This document shows, one piece after another, positions 7,659 to 15,278 of a stretch of 64,000 nucleotides of DNA. Position numbers and translations under genes: made by a program. Under the pieces are notes generated by a model that saw only the letters and a list, made by a program, of their open reading frames with translations, did no database searches and was not told the origin of the DNA. Location: contig NZ_CP047173.1 in NCBI RefSeq assembly GCF_009834185.1, positions 3,968,001-4,032,000 on the forward strand, read 5' to 3'. Numbering within the stretch: the stretch's first letter is position 1; each line of letters begins with the position of its first letter. The stretch comes from Rathayibacter sp. VKM Ac-2760 (GTDB lineage: Bacteria; Actinomycetota; Actinomycetes; Actinomycetales; Microbacteriaceae).

Positions 7659-9443
7659 ATGACCACCGCTCCCGACAGCACCCCGCCCGAGAGCCGCTTC
7701 GCCATCGGCGCGACCGACTTCGAGCTCGACGGCAGGCCGCACCGCATCCTGTCGGGAGCGCTGCACTACTTCCGGATCCACCCGGACCTCTGGGCCGACC
7801 GGATCCGCAAGGCCCGCCTGATGGGCCTGAACACCATCGAGACCTACGTCGCCTGGAACGCGCACGAGCCGCAGCGCGGAGCCTGGCGCGAGGACGCCGG
7901 GCTCGACCTCGGCCGCTTCCTCGACCTGGTCGCCGCCGAGGGCATGCACGCGATCGTGCGCCCCGGCCCCTACATCTGCGCGGAGTGGGACAACGGCGGC
8001 CTGCCCGCCTGGCTGCTCCGCGACCCCGAGGTGGGCGTCCGCCGCTTCGAGCCGCACTACGTCGCGGCGGTCAGCGAGTACCTCCGCCGCGTCTCCGCGA
8101 TCGTCGCGCCGCGGCAGATCGACGTCGGCGGGCCGGTCGTGCTCGTGCAGATCGAGAACGAGTACGGCGCCTACGGCTCCGACAAGGAGTACCTCGCCGA
8201 GCTGGTCCGCGTCACCCGCGACAGCGGCATCACGGTGCCGCTCACCACGATCGACCAGCCGACCCCGCAGATGCTCGCCGACGGCAGCCTCCCGGGCCTG
8301 CACCTGACCGGCTCGTTCGGCTCGCGCACGGCCGAGCGCCTCGCGACGCTGCGCGAGTTCCAGCCCACCGGCCCGCTGATGTGCATGGAGTTCTGGTGCG
8401 GCTGGTTCGACGACTGGGGCACCCAGCACCACACCACCGACGCGGCGGCCTCGGCCCGCGAGCTCGACGCGCTGCTCGCGGTCGGCGGCTCCGTCAACGT
8501 CTACATGTTCCACGGCGGCACGAACTTCGGCCTGACCAGCGGCGCGAACGACAAGGGCCGCTACGCCGCGATCACGACGAGCTACGACTACGACGCGCCG
8601 CTCGACGAGAGCGGCGACCCGACCGCGAAGTACTGGGCGTTCCGCGAGGTCATCGCGCGATACGCACCGGTGCCGGAGGAGGTGCCGGCCGTCTCGCCGC
8701 CCGCACCGGTGCTGACCGCGCCGCTCGTGCCCGGTCCCGCGCTGCTCGGACTCGACGCGGTGTTCGGGCCGGCCGTGCGCCTGGAGTCGATGGCGAGCTT
8801 CGACGAGCTCGGGCAGTCGGACGGGTTCGTGCTGTTCACGACGACGCTGGCGGCGGGCGGTGCTCCCGCGCGCCTCGTGGTCGGTGAGGAGGTGCGCGAC
8901 CGCGCCTGGGTGCTGCTCGACGGCGACCCGGTCGGCGTGCTCGCGCGCGACGACCACGAGCGCGCGATCACGCTCCCGCGCGGCAGCGGCGAGCTGGCGA
9001 TCCTGGTCGAGAACCAGGGCCGGGTGAACTACGGCGAGCGCATCGGCGAGCACAAGGGACTGATCGGCGGCGTGCGGCTCGACGGCGCCGAGCTCACGGG
9101 CTGGGTCGCGCGGCCGCTCGCGCTCGAGTGCCTGCCGGAGTGCGGGCGCGTCCCCGGGAGCGGCGCGTTCGCGGCCGGCCCGGGCCTCGCCACCGGCTCG
9201 TTCGAGCTCGACGCGCAGGCCGACCTGCACCTCGACACGCTGCACTGGGGCAAGGGCCTGGTCTGGGTGAACGGCTTCCTGCTCGGCCGCTACTGGCGGC
9301 GCGGACCGCAGCGCACGCTGATCGTGCCGTCGCCGGTCACCCGGGCCGGACGCAACGACGTGGTCGTGCTCGAGTTCGAGTCGATCGCGGAGCCGGAGAT
9401 CCGGCTGCTCGCGCGCGCCGACCTGGGGCACACGGAGATCTAG
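7659..9443 (+). CDS. Glycoside hydrolase family 35 beta-galactosidase
   Basis: A 594-residue cytosolic enzyme with no signal peptide. The TIM barrel carries the GH35 signatures SGALHYFRIHP (32-42), RPGPYICAEWDNGGLP (101-116), the acid/base Glu168 in IENEYG, and the nucleophile Glu244 in MCMEFWCGWFDDWG. The C-terminal part contains the beta-jelly-roll motifs GKGLVWVNGFLLGRYW. It should release terminal beta-galactose from imported oligomers. Length matches bacterial GH35. GAGGGGGAT precedes the ATG. It is the last gene of the LacI-controlled operon. Confidence 0.92.
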   Translation: MTTAPDSTPPESRFAIGATDFELDGRPHRILSGALHYFRIHPDLWADRIRKARLMGLNTIETYVAWNAHEPQRGAWREDAGLDLGRFLDLVAAEGMHAIVRPGPYICAEWDNGGLPAWLLRDPEVGVRRFEPHYVAAVSEYLRRVSAIVAPRQIDVGGPVVLVQIENEYGAYGSDKEYLAELVRVTRDSGITVPLTTIDQPTPQMLADGSLPGLHLTGSFGSRTAERLATLREFQPTGPLMCMEFWCGWFDDWGTQHHTTDAAASARELDALLAVGGSVNVYMFHGGTNFGLTSGANDKGRYAAITTSYDYDAPLDESGDPTAKYWAFREVIARYAPVPEEVPAVSPPAPVLTAPLVPGPALLGLDAVFGPAVRLESMASFDELGQSDGFVLFTTTLAAGGAPARLVVGEEVRDRAWVLLDGDPVGVLARDDHERAITLPRGSGELAILVENQGRVNYGERIGEHKGLIGGVRLDGAELTGWVARPLALECLPECGRVPGSGAFAAGPGLATGSFELDAQADLHLDTLHWGKGLVWVNGFLLGRYWRRGPQRTLIVPSPVTRAGRNDVVVLEFESIAEPEIRLLARADLGHTEI

Positions 9444-9464
9444 AGCCTGCTAGCCTCGGGCCGC

Positions 9465-9486
9465 CTCCGCCCGGTCACCGGCGGAG
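9465..9486 (+). terminator. Hairpin after the galactosidase operon
   Basis: CTCCGCC (9465-9471) pairs with GGCGGAG (9480-9486), and the inner GGT/ACC can extend the stem past one bulged base. It lies 22 bp after the GH35 stop and just before the next gene. There is no U-tract, so termination is only suggested. Confidence 0.4.
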
Positions 9487-9502
9487 CAGAGGGGGAACCA
9501 CC

Positions 9503-10159
9503 ATGACGCGCTCCACGATCACCGGACTCGCTCTCGCGGGCGCTCTGCTGCTCGCCCTGACCGGCTGCACCGCCGCGGCCGAGCCCGAGCCGACCGCCGA
9601 GGCGCTGCCGAAGCACACCGACGCCGAGCTCGCGACGATCTTCGACGGCATCCAGTTCGTCTCCGGCGAGTTCAGCACGACCGACGGGATGCTCGGCTCG
9701 GTCTACCCGGGCCTCACCGCGTCGGACGCCTCCTGCCTCGCACCGTTCGGCGTCGGCTGGGACTCGGACGAGACCCTCGCCGACGCCGGACTCGCCTACG
9801 GCACGAGCGCCGACCGCTCGATGACCGCGGTCGTGACCAGCACCGGAGACGCCGACACCGCCTCCGCACTGGTGGCCTCCGCCGAGGACGCGCTCGAGCG
9901 CTGCGCCGACGGCTCCGAGCTGTTCGCGCTGCAGGGCACGCCCGTGCAGACGACGGTCGAGCAGACCGAGCCCGTGCTCACCGGCACCGACGAGGCGGTC
10001 GGCTGGACGGTGACCGGCGACGTCGGCGGCGCCCCCTTCACCCTCGTCGGCATCACCACCCGCGTCGGCGGCGACGTCGTCGCCCTCGTCGGCTGGGACC
10101 CGTCGACCAACACGACCTACGTGCCCCAGGCCACCCAGCTCTTCGTCGACGCCCTGTAG
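9503..10159 (+). CDS. Small secreted lipoprotein of unknown function
   Basis: A 218-residue protein with a lipoprotein signal peptide; the lipobox is ALTGC with Cys22. The mature part begins AAAEPEPTAEALPKHTDAEL and has alternating beta-strand/helix character with two cysteines (about 74 and 134) that could form a disulfide. No domain family is recognised. GAGGGGGAACC is a good ribosome site. It follows the GH35 operon after a hairpin and is probably transcribed on its own. Confidence 0.75.
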   Translation: MTRSTITGLALAGALLLALTGCTAAAEPEPTAEALPKHTDAELATIFDGIQFVSGEFSTTDGMLGSVYPGLTASDASCLAPFGVGWDSDETLADAGLAYGTSADRSMTAVVTSTGDADTASALVASAEDALERCADGSELFALQGTPVQTTVEQTEPVLTGTDEAVGWTVTGDVGGAPFTLVGITTRVGGDVVALVGWDPSTNTTYVPQATQLFVDAL

Positions 10160-10198
10160 CGGCGCGGCGCCTCGAGCGGCTCCGCCGGTCGCGCTCGT

Positions 10199-10229
10199 GC
10201 CGGTCGAGCAGCCCGAAGGGCGTATCGGT
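10199..10229. repeat. Single degenerate 'CTCGATACGC' repeat unit
   Basis: GCCGGTCGAGCAGCCCGAAG, continuing to GGCGTATCGG, is a decayed single copy of the same unit found at 93-134. It lies between the convergent lipoprotein and DUF2332 genes. Confidence 0.55.
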
Positions 10230-10245
10230 GGTCCCCAGGCCCGGG

Positions 10246-11235
10246 TCAGCTCAGCCAGGACAGCCGGCCGCCGTGCGGCGCGGCGGAGGCGAGCGGCACC
10301 CCGTCCGCCGCGAGCAGGAACGGCGTGCGCTCGGGCGCCGTCAGCGCGGCAGCCCGATCCCGCAGCGACGGCAGGAGCGCTTCCGCCTCGAGCGTCACCA
10401 GGCTCGCGCCCGCGGCGTCCACCGCCGCCAGCACCCGCTCGCGCGCGGCCCACGGCAGGTACACCAGCGTCCCGAGCGACACGACGACCGGGCGCACCCC
10501 GCGCGGCACCGCGGCGAGCACCTCCGGCAGCGCCTCGGCCGCATCGCCCGCGACGATCTCCGGCGGGTCCTCCCGCAGCGTCGCCACGGCGGCCCGGAGC
10601 CGCGCGGTGCGCTCCGGCCGGTCCGGCGGCAGCAGCGCCTCCAGCCAGGCGCGGTCCTCCGCCGAGCGGACGTCGAGCGGCCGCAGGTCCAGCCCGCGAC
10701 GCCAGGCGACGACCGGGAGCCGGGTGGGCGCCGCTCCCCCGCTCACGACGCACTCGAGCACCGGACCGCCGCGCCCCAGCCGCGTCGCACCCTCCGCCGG
10801 CCTCTCCGCCGACCCCTCCGCCGCCACGAACGCGTACGAGTACCGCTCCGGCGCCAGGCACAGCCCCGCCGAGGCGCCGATCTCGACCAGCGCGACCGGC
10901 TCCCCCGGCTCCGTGATCCGCTCCAGGGCCGCGACCAGCGGAGCGCAGCGCAGCGCCTCGTTGGTCTGGGTGAGCCGCTCGGCCGCGACCGGCGCGACCC
11001 GCGGCCACTCCGCGCGCAGCCACTCCGCGACCTCGGCACCACCCGCCGCCGGCACCCCGAGCAACCGCGCCACCGAGAACAGCAGCGACGGCTGCCGGTG
11101 CGCGGGCGGCAGCTCGTCGATCAGGGCGAGCAGCGCGTCGTCGCCGGCGACGGCGAGCGCCCACTCGACCTGCAGCTCGGAGGTCTGCGCGAGCTCGACG
11201 GCGGCGCGGCGGTAGCGGTCGGCGGTGGGCTCCAT
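10246..11235 (-). CDS. DUF2332 family protein
   Basis: A 329-residue cytosolic protein. It shows the DUF2332 signatures: an N-terminal helical part with RQPSLLFSVARLLG, then LTQTNEALRCAPLVAAL, then LVEIGASAGLCLAPERYSYAF, which resembles a methyltransferase motif I. Later VVVSLGTLVYLP and LLAADGVPLASAAPHGGRLSWL match the family C-terminus. The activity is unknown; a SAM-binding fold has been suggested by the motif only. It is monocistronic and convergent with the upstream lipoprotein gene. Confidence 0.8.
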   Translation of the reverse strand: MEPTADRYRRAAVELAQTSELQVEWALAVAGDDALLALIDELPPAHRQPSLLFSVARLLGVPAAGGAEVAEWLRAEWPRVAPVAAERLTQTNEALRCAPLVAALERITEPGEPVALVEIGASAGLCLAPERYSYAFVAAEGSAERPAEGATRLGRGGPVLECVVSGGAAPTRLPVVAWRRGLDLRPLDVRSAEDRAWLEALLPPDRPERTARLRAAVATLREDPPEIVAGDAAEALPEVLAAVPRGVRPVVVSLGTLVYLPWAARERVLAAVDAAGASLVTLEAEALLPSLRDRAAALTAPERTPFLLAADGVPLASAAPHGGRLSWLS

Positions 11236-11336
11236 GACTCCATCCTCCCGGGGCGACGTCCGACGACCGACGACCCCGCGCGGTCCCCGCGCGCCGCTAC
11301 GGTGAGCGGATCACCCACCTTCCGAGAGGATCCACC

Positions 11337-11759
11337 GTGCTCGACGCCGTCATCGCCCTCGCCCAGGACAGCACCCCCACCGGCCTCAACGCGGCGAGCT
11401 CGGTCGGCAACGTCTTCGGCGGCCTGATCGGCTACGTCATCGCCGTCGTCGCCCTCTGGCCCGTCTTCACCAAGGCCGGCCGCCCGGGCTGGGGTGCGAT
11501 CATCCCGATCTACAACACCTACCTGCTGACGAAGATCGCCGGCTACCACGGCGCGACGGTGCTGCTCTTCCTCCTCCCCGGCGTCAACGTGATCTGGGCG
11601 ATCTTCATCGCCCTCGGCGTCGGCCGCGCGTTCGGCAAGGGCGGCCTGTTCAGCATCGTCCTGCTCTGGCTGCTCGCCCTCATCGGCTACCTCGTCGTCG
11701 GCTACGGCTCGTCCCGCTACGTCGGCGACGGCGGGAACCCGGCGCGCCAGGCGCGCTGA
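11337..11759 (+). CDS. DUF5684 family small membrane protein
   Basis: A 140-residue integral membrane protein with hydrophobic segments at about 28-46, 66-95 and 102-122. The family hallmark WPVFTKAGRPGWGAIIPIYNTYLLTKIAG lies between the first two. The start is GTG, preceded by GAGAGGATCCACC. The family is common in actinobacteria and has no assigned role. It is divergent from DUF2332, with a 101-bp gap. Confidence 0.8.
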   Translation: MLDAVIALAQDSTPTGLNAASSVGNVFGGLIGYVIAVVALWPVFTKAGRPGWGAIIPIYNTYLLTKIAGYHGATVLLFLLPGVNVIWAIFIALGVGRAFGKGGLFSIVLLWLLALIGYLVVGYGSSRYVGDGGNPARQAR

Positions 11760-11779
11760 CCCGCATCCCGCCCGGCAAC

Positions 11780-12232
11780 TCAGCGCTCCAGGCGCGGCGG
11801 GTGGTCGCCGTGCCGGTGCACGATCCGCCAGCCCTGGCCGTCGAGGCGGCGGTAGACGTGGGTGACGCGGATGACGAGCGGAGCCGCCTCCCGCCCGTCG
11901 ACCCGGGTCGCGCCGATCTCGCGGCCGACCGTGTAGGCGAGATCACCGGACACCTGGATCAGGTCGTAGTGCGGCGTCAGCCCGCCGCCGGCGAAGCGGC
12001 CCGCGACCCAGCCGAGCGTCTCGTCGATCGCCGCCCGCCCCCGCTCGACGGTGCCGAACGCCCCGTAGAGCGTCGAGTCCGCGGTGTCGGCCCAGCAGCG
12101 TCGGTACGGCTCCGGATCGCCGGCCGCCATCGCGGCGAGCGCCTCCCCCACCGCCTCGAGGGCGAGCACGAAGTCGGGCGGCAGCTCGGAGACGGCGGCA
12201 GCGCCGATGGCGGAGGAGACGGCGGCGTCCAT
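11780..12232 (-). CDS. SnoaL-like / NTF2-fold protein
   Basis: A 150-residue protein of the NTF2-like superfamily. An N-terminal helix (PPDFVLALEAVGEALAAMAAGD) is followed by the strand pattern WADTADSTLYGAFGTVERGRAAI, and the C-terminus is VIRVTHVYRRLDGQGWRIVHRHGDHPP, typical of SgcJ/EcaC/SnoaL-like members. These may be enzymes or ligand-binding proteins; no catalytic set can be assigned here. I chose the ATG at 12232, as the upstream extension has no protein-like composition. Confidence 0.7.
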   Translation of the reverse strand: MDAAVSSAIGAAAVSELPPDFVLALEAVGEALAAMAAGDPEPYRRCWADTADSTLYGAFGTVERGRAAIDETLGWVAGRFAGGGLTPHYDLIQVSGDLAYTVGREIGATRVDGREAAPLVIRVTHVYRRLDGQGWRIVHRHGDHPPRLER

Positions 12233-12290
12233 GCGCCGGACTCTACCCCCGGCGTCGCCAACCTGGGAGTCCGCCCGCCGGCATCGGCCG

Positions 12291-12306
12291 CCGCTTCGCA
12301 AAGCGG
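12291..12306. promoter_or_regulatory. Dyad CCGCTT-N4-AAGCGG upstream of the DUF7882 gene
   Basis: CCGCTTCGCAAAGCGG is a 16-bp palindrome with 6-bp arms, followed by ATAG. A near copy in inverted orientation occurs at 13226-13240 directly upstream of the AraC regulator. The shared core plus flank (GCTTCG-N2-AAGCGGATA) suggests a common regulator site. Confidence 0.5.
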
Positions 12307-12508
12307 ATAGTGCCCCCCGCTCAGGGGCCCGCGCCCGTAGTTTCGTGTCACGGCCGATCCCCACGGCCGCCTGCGCGACTCCCCCCTCCGTCCGGCAACC
12401 GGCCGAGGGAGTCCCCCACCTCGCACGACGTCCCCGGCACTCGGCCGGGTCCCTCACGTCCCGTCACGGCCGACACCGCGACGCTCTCACAGAACGGCGG
12501 CTCCGCAC

Positions 12509-12844
12509 ATGGGCGCTCTCCTCTACGGCACTCCGGCCACCTCGCACGACATCGACGACCGCGCGCTCGCGCACCTGCAGATCGTGATGATCAACAAGTT
12601 CCGCCGCAACGAGGCCTTCGCCTTCCAGCTCGACGCGTCGAGCGCGCACGGGACGGGCCGCCAGACGCTCTGGCTGCACCCGACCATCCCGCTGCAGTTC
12701 TCCTTCCACGGCAGCCGCATGCCCGCCATCAACGCCGCCTGGGTGCGCGCGCTGATGGAGGAGGCCAACAGCGGCCGCGGCCTGCGGATCGTCCCCGAGC
12801 CGGCCCAGCAGCCCGACTCCGCCGTCGCGACCGCCGCGGCCTGA
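12509..12844 (+). CDS. DUF7882-type small protein
   Basis: A 111-residue protein beginning MGALLYGTPATSHDIDDRALAHLQIVMINKFRRNEAFAF, which matches a small family common in Microbacteriaceae that is often mislabelled as ATP-dependent DNA ligase. No ligase motif is present: there is no KxDG and no nucleotidyltransferase fold. The last 15 residues look disordered. It is followed 38 bp later by a second small gene and then by AraC, and the three probably form one unit. Function is unknown. Confidence 0.65.
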   Translation: MGALLYGTPATSHDIDDRALAHLQIVMINKFRRNEAFAFQLDASSAHGTGRQTLWLHPTIPLQFSFHGSRMPAINAAWVRALMEEANSGRGLRIVPEPAQQPDSAVATAAA

Positions 12845-12882
12845 GCCCCGACCGGGTTCCGAGGGCGGGGAGGGGGCAGCGC

Positions 12883-13233
12883 ATGACGGCGACGACGCAC
12901 CAGTGGGCGCCCGACTTCCTGGAGCTCGCGGGGCCCGAGCACGAGCACGACGGCGCGAGCTTCGACTGCTCGACCACGCTGCACGGCGTCACCGGCTCGC
13001 TCTGCCTCTCCTCCGGCGTGCTGGTGCTCGGCGGCAGCGAGCCGAGCGTGAGCCTGCGCGCGCGCGACATCAGCTCCTGGTGGGACACGCCGACGGGCGG
13101 CACGTTCTCGCTCGCGATCGAATCCGGCGCGCGGCACTCGATCGTGCTGCTCAGCCAGTTCCGCGGAGCGACGGTGCACGCGATGACGCAGGCCTTCGGG
13201 CCGCGGACCCGCCGAGAAGGCTTATCCGCTTAA
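12883..13233 (+). CDS. Hypothetical protein in the DUF7882/AraC group
   Basis: A 116-residue, beta-rich soluble protein with no recognised domain. Features: DGASFDCSTTLHGVTGSLCLSSGVLVLGGSEPSVSLRARDISSWW (from about 21), then a further strand region and a basic C-terminus (RTRREGLSA). A very strong GGGGAGGGGGCAGC precedes the ATG. The alternating strand pattern is compatible with a PH-like or beta-barrel fold, but that is a guess. Its stop codon overlaps the AraC-proximal dyad. Confidence 0.55.
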   Translation: MTATTHQWAPDFLELAGPEHEHDGASFDCSTTLHGVTGSLCLSSGVLVLGGSEPSVSLRARDISSWWDTPTGGTFSLAIESGARHSIVLLSQFRGATVHAMTQAFGPRTRREGLSA

Positions 13234-13240
13234 CGAAGCG
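13226..13240. promoter_or_regulatory. Dyad CCGCTT-N4-AAGCG upstream of AraC
   Basis: CCGCTTAACGAAGCG shares the core of the 12291-12306 palindrome, with TAT on the other flank, and lies 50 bp before the AraC start. This suggests autoregulation by the AraC protein. The assignment is inferred from position and the repeated core. Confidence 0.5.
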
Positions 13241-13290
13241 CCGCTCCGCTCCTCTCGACGTCCCTGCGGCCGGATGCGACGCTGGAGGCG

Positions 13291-14244
13291 ATGGACGACT
13301 CGAGCGGCGAGGTGGTCCGCTCCGACATCGGCGGGCGGGACTTCGAAGAGGCGCGCGCCCTGCTCGAGGGCGTGTACAACGGGCACCGCTTCAGCATCGA
13401 GCCGGGCGCCGACTTCTCCTACCGCTACACCTCCGTCGGCGACGCCGACGTCACCCTGCGCGGCAGCCAGTTCGCCGGCTCGATCGAGGGGCGCATCCAG
13501 ACCGAGGGCGAGTACGTCGTCTCCTGGCTCACGGCCGGTGAGGGCGTCACCGACCTCGACGGGGAGCCGATGCGGCACGTCTACGGGCGGCCCGCGATCT
13601 TCCTGACCGGCCGGCCGAACGCCTTCGAGTTCCACGACTACCGGCAGAACCTCATCCACTTCGACGGCCGCTACCTCGAGCGCATCGCGCAGGAGGTGGA
13701 GGGCACGGCGGGCGGGCCGCTGCTGTTCGACACCACGGTGCGACCGGAGGGGGAGGCGCTGCGCCGCTGGTCGGCGACGGTCGCCGCGGTCGCGCGCGTG
13801 ATCTACGACGTCGACAGCCCGGCCCTGCTGCGGCGCGAGGCCAATCGCGCCGTCGCGGTCGCACTGCTCGAGGCGTTCCCGCACGACTCGCTCGGCGCGC
13901 CGAGCGACCTCGCGGTCCCCCGCAGCGGCCGCCTCCGGACCGCGATCGAATTCATGTACGCGCACGCGCACGAGCCGATCAGCACCGAGACGATCGCGGA
14001 GGCGGCCGGCGTGGGTCTGCGCACCCTGCAGAGCGAGTTCCGGCGCGAGTTCGGCTTCACCGCCGTCGACTACCTGCGGCGGATCCGCCTCAACGCCGTG
14101 CACAAGGAGCTGCGGGCCGGCCAGCCGGGCGAGGTCGGCGTCGCCGAGGTGGCGCGGCGCTGGGGCTTCGCGCACCTGGGCCGCTTCTCGGCCTCGTACG
14201 CGCACCGCTTCGGCGAGCGGCCGAGCACGACGCTCGACTCCTGA
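13291..14244 (+). CDS. AraC-family transcriptional regulator
   Basis: A 317-residue regulator. The N-terminal about 190 residues form an AraC-binding-like sensor (SYRYTSVGDADVTLRGSQFAGSIEG), and the C-terminal domain carries two HTH motifs: TETIAEAAGVGLRTLQSEFRREFG and VAEVARRWGFAHLGRFSASYAHRFGE. It is a paralogue in architecture of the regulator at 60979-62001. It is probably the activator of the DUF7882 group in front of it, given the matching dyads. Confidence 0.85.
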   Translation: MDDSSGEVVRSDIGGRDFEEARALLEGVYNGHRFSIEPGADFSYRYTSVGDADVTLRGSQFAGSIEGRIQTEGEYVVSWLTAGEGVTDLDGEPMRHVYGRPAIFLTGRPNAFEFHDYRQNLIHFDGRYLERIAQEVEGTAGGPLLFDTTVRPEGEALRRWSATVAAVARVIYDVDSPALLRREANRAVAVALLEAFPHDSLGAPSDLAVPRSGRLRTAIEFMYAHAHEPISTETIAEAAGVGLRTLQSEFRREFGFTAVDYLRRIRLNAVHKELRAGQPGEVGVAEVARRWGFAHLGRFSASYAHRFGERPSTTLDS

Positions 14245-14259
14245 GCCGCTCGACCGCCG

Positions 14260-14592
14260 CTAGAAGAACTCGCCGTTGTCGCGGTCGTCGTCGAGCGGCG
14301 ACTCGGTCGTGGGCCGGGCGGGCAGCAGGCGCCGCGCCTTGTCGCGCATCGACGTGACGGCCGTGTCGTCGTCGAGGTCGACGCCGCGATCGAGCGCCGG
14401 GCTGGTGAAGAGCTGGCTGGCCGGGCCGAGCAGCAGCCGCGTCGCGCCGCGGATCCCCTCGTCGGACAGGCCGGGCACCACCACGAGGTCGGACTTCCCG
14501 ACGTTCGCGAGCGCCTGCGCGTACTCGACCACCGCCGAGCACACCGAGTCCCCCAGCAGGACCCAGCCGCTCGCGTAGTACAACTTCTGCAT
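14260..14592 (-). CDS. Hypothetical protein
   Basis: A 110-residue protein: MQKLYYASGWVLLGDSVCSAVVEYAQALANVGKSDLVVVPGLSDEG, then a basic/acidic tail (DDDRDNGEFF). It has alpha/beta character with no signal peptide and no recognised family. Similar short proteins with an 'LxYASG...GD...A..YA.ALA' start are, to my knowledge, seen in Microbacteriaceae. A strong GGGAGGAAGACG precedes the ATG. It is convergent with the AraC gene, 15 bp away. Confidence 0.6.
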   Translation of the reverse strand: MQKLYYASGWVLLGDSVCSAVVEYAQALANVGKSDLVVVPGLSDEGIRGATRLLLGPASQLFTSPALDRGVDLDDDTAVTSMRDKARRLLPARPTTESPLDDDRDNGEFF

Positions 14593-14681
14593 CGTCTTCC
14601 TCCCCGTCGCAGACCAGCCCGCCGCTCTCGACGCTACGACGGGCTGCTCGGGAGGCCCAACCCCTTGACGGCCGCTACCCT

Positions 14682-15257
14682 CTAGGCCCCCCGCGCCACG
14701 GCCTCCAGCCGCGCGACGTACTCCGGCCACCACTCGGCGGGGACCGGCGGCAGGTTGTCGCCCGTCTCGCGCAGCCCCACCCGGCCGTCGACGAGCTCGC
14801 GGACGAGGTCGGCGTGGCCCGCGTGCCGGTGGGTCTCGGCGGTGAGGTGCACGAGGATCCGGTGCAGCGTCACCTCGCGGTTCGTCCACCAGGGCACGAA
14901 GCCCGGGGCGCCGAGGTCGAGCGCCGCCACCGTCGCGTCGGAGTGCGCCCAGACCCGCCGGTACTGCTCCACCACCTGCGCGCGGGACTCGTCCGCTGTC
15001 GCCCACATGTCCGCGTTGGGCTCGGACTCGTCCTCCATCCACGGCATCGGCTCGGGGAACGGGCGGCCGAACACCGCGCCGAGGTAGCCCGCCTCCGTCC
15101 CCGAGACGTGCTTGACCAGCCCGAGCAGGTTGGTGCCGGTGGGCACCAGCGGCCGGCGCACGTCGTACTCGGACAGGCCGTCGAGCTTCTGCAGGAGGGC
15201 GTCGCGGCCCTCCTGCAGATAGCGGAGGAGAGTGGCTTTCTGATCGGCGCTGCTCAT
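14682..15257 (-). CDS. DinB family protein (DUF664-type)
   Basis: A 191-residue four-helix-bundle protein. Candidate metal ligands are the His in LVKHVSGTEAGYLG (about 49) and the pair in HLTAETHRHAGHADLVRELVDG (about 140-150), the usual DinB triad. Family members include thiol-dependent transferases such as mycothiol- or bacillithiol-S-transferases. The stretch W...REVTLHRILVHLTAETHRHAGHAD is typical of the mycothiol-organism branch. The partner thiol is inferred from taxonomy. Confidence 0.8.
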   Translation of the reverse strand: MSSADQKATLLRYLQEGRDALLQKLDGLSEYDVRRPLVPTGTNLLGLVKHVSGTEAGYLGAVFGRPFPEPMPWMEDESEPNADMWATADESRAQVVEQYRRVWAHSDATVAALDLGAPGFVPWWTNREVTLHRILVHLTAETHRHAGHADLVRELVDGRVGLRETGDNLPPVPAEWWPEYVARLEAVARGA

Positions 15258-15278
15258 CCCCCCAGCCTGGCCCGGTCC

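Noticed and set aside
12509..12844. ATP-dependent DNA ligase (name often given to this family)
   Set aside because: 111 residues with no KxDG or nucleotidyl-transfer motif; called DUF7882-type instead.
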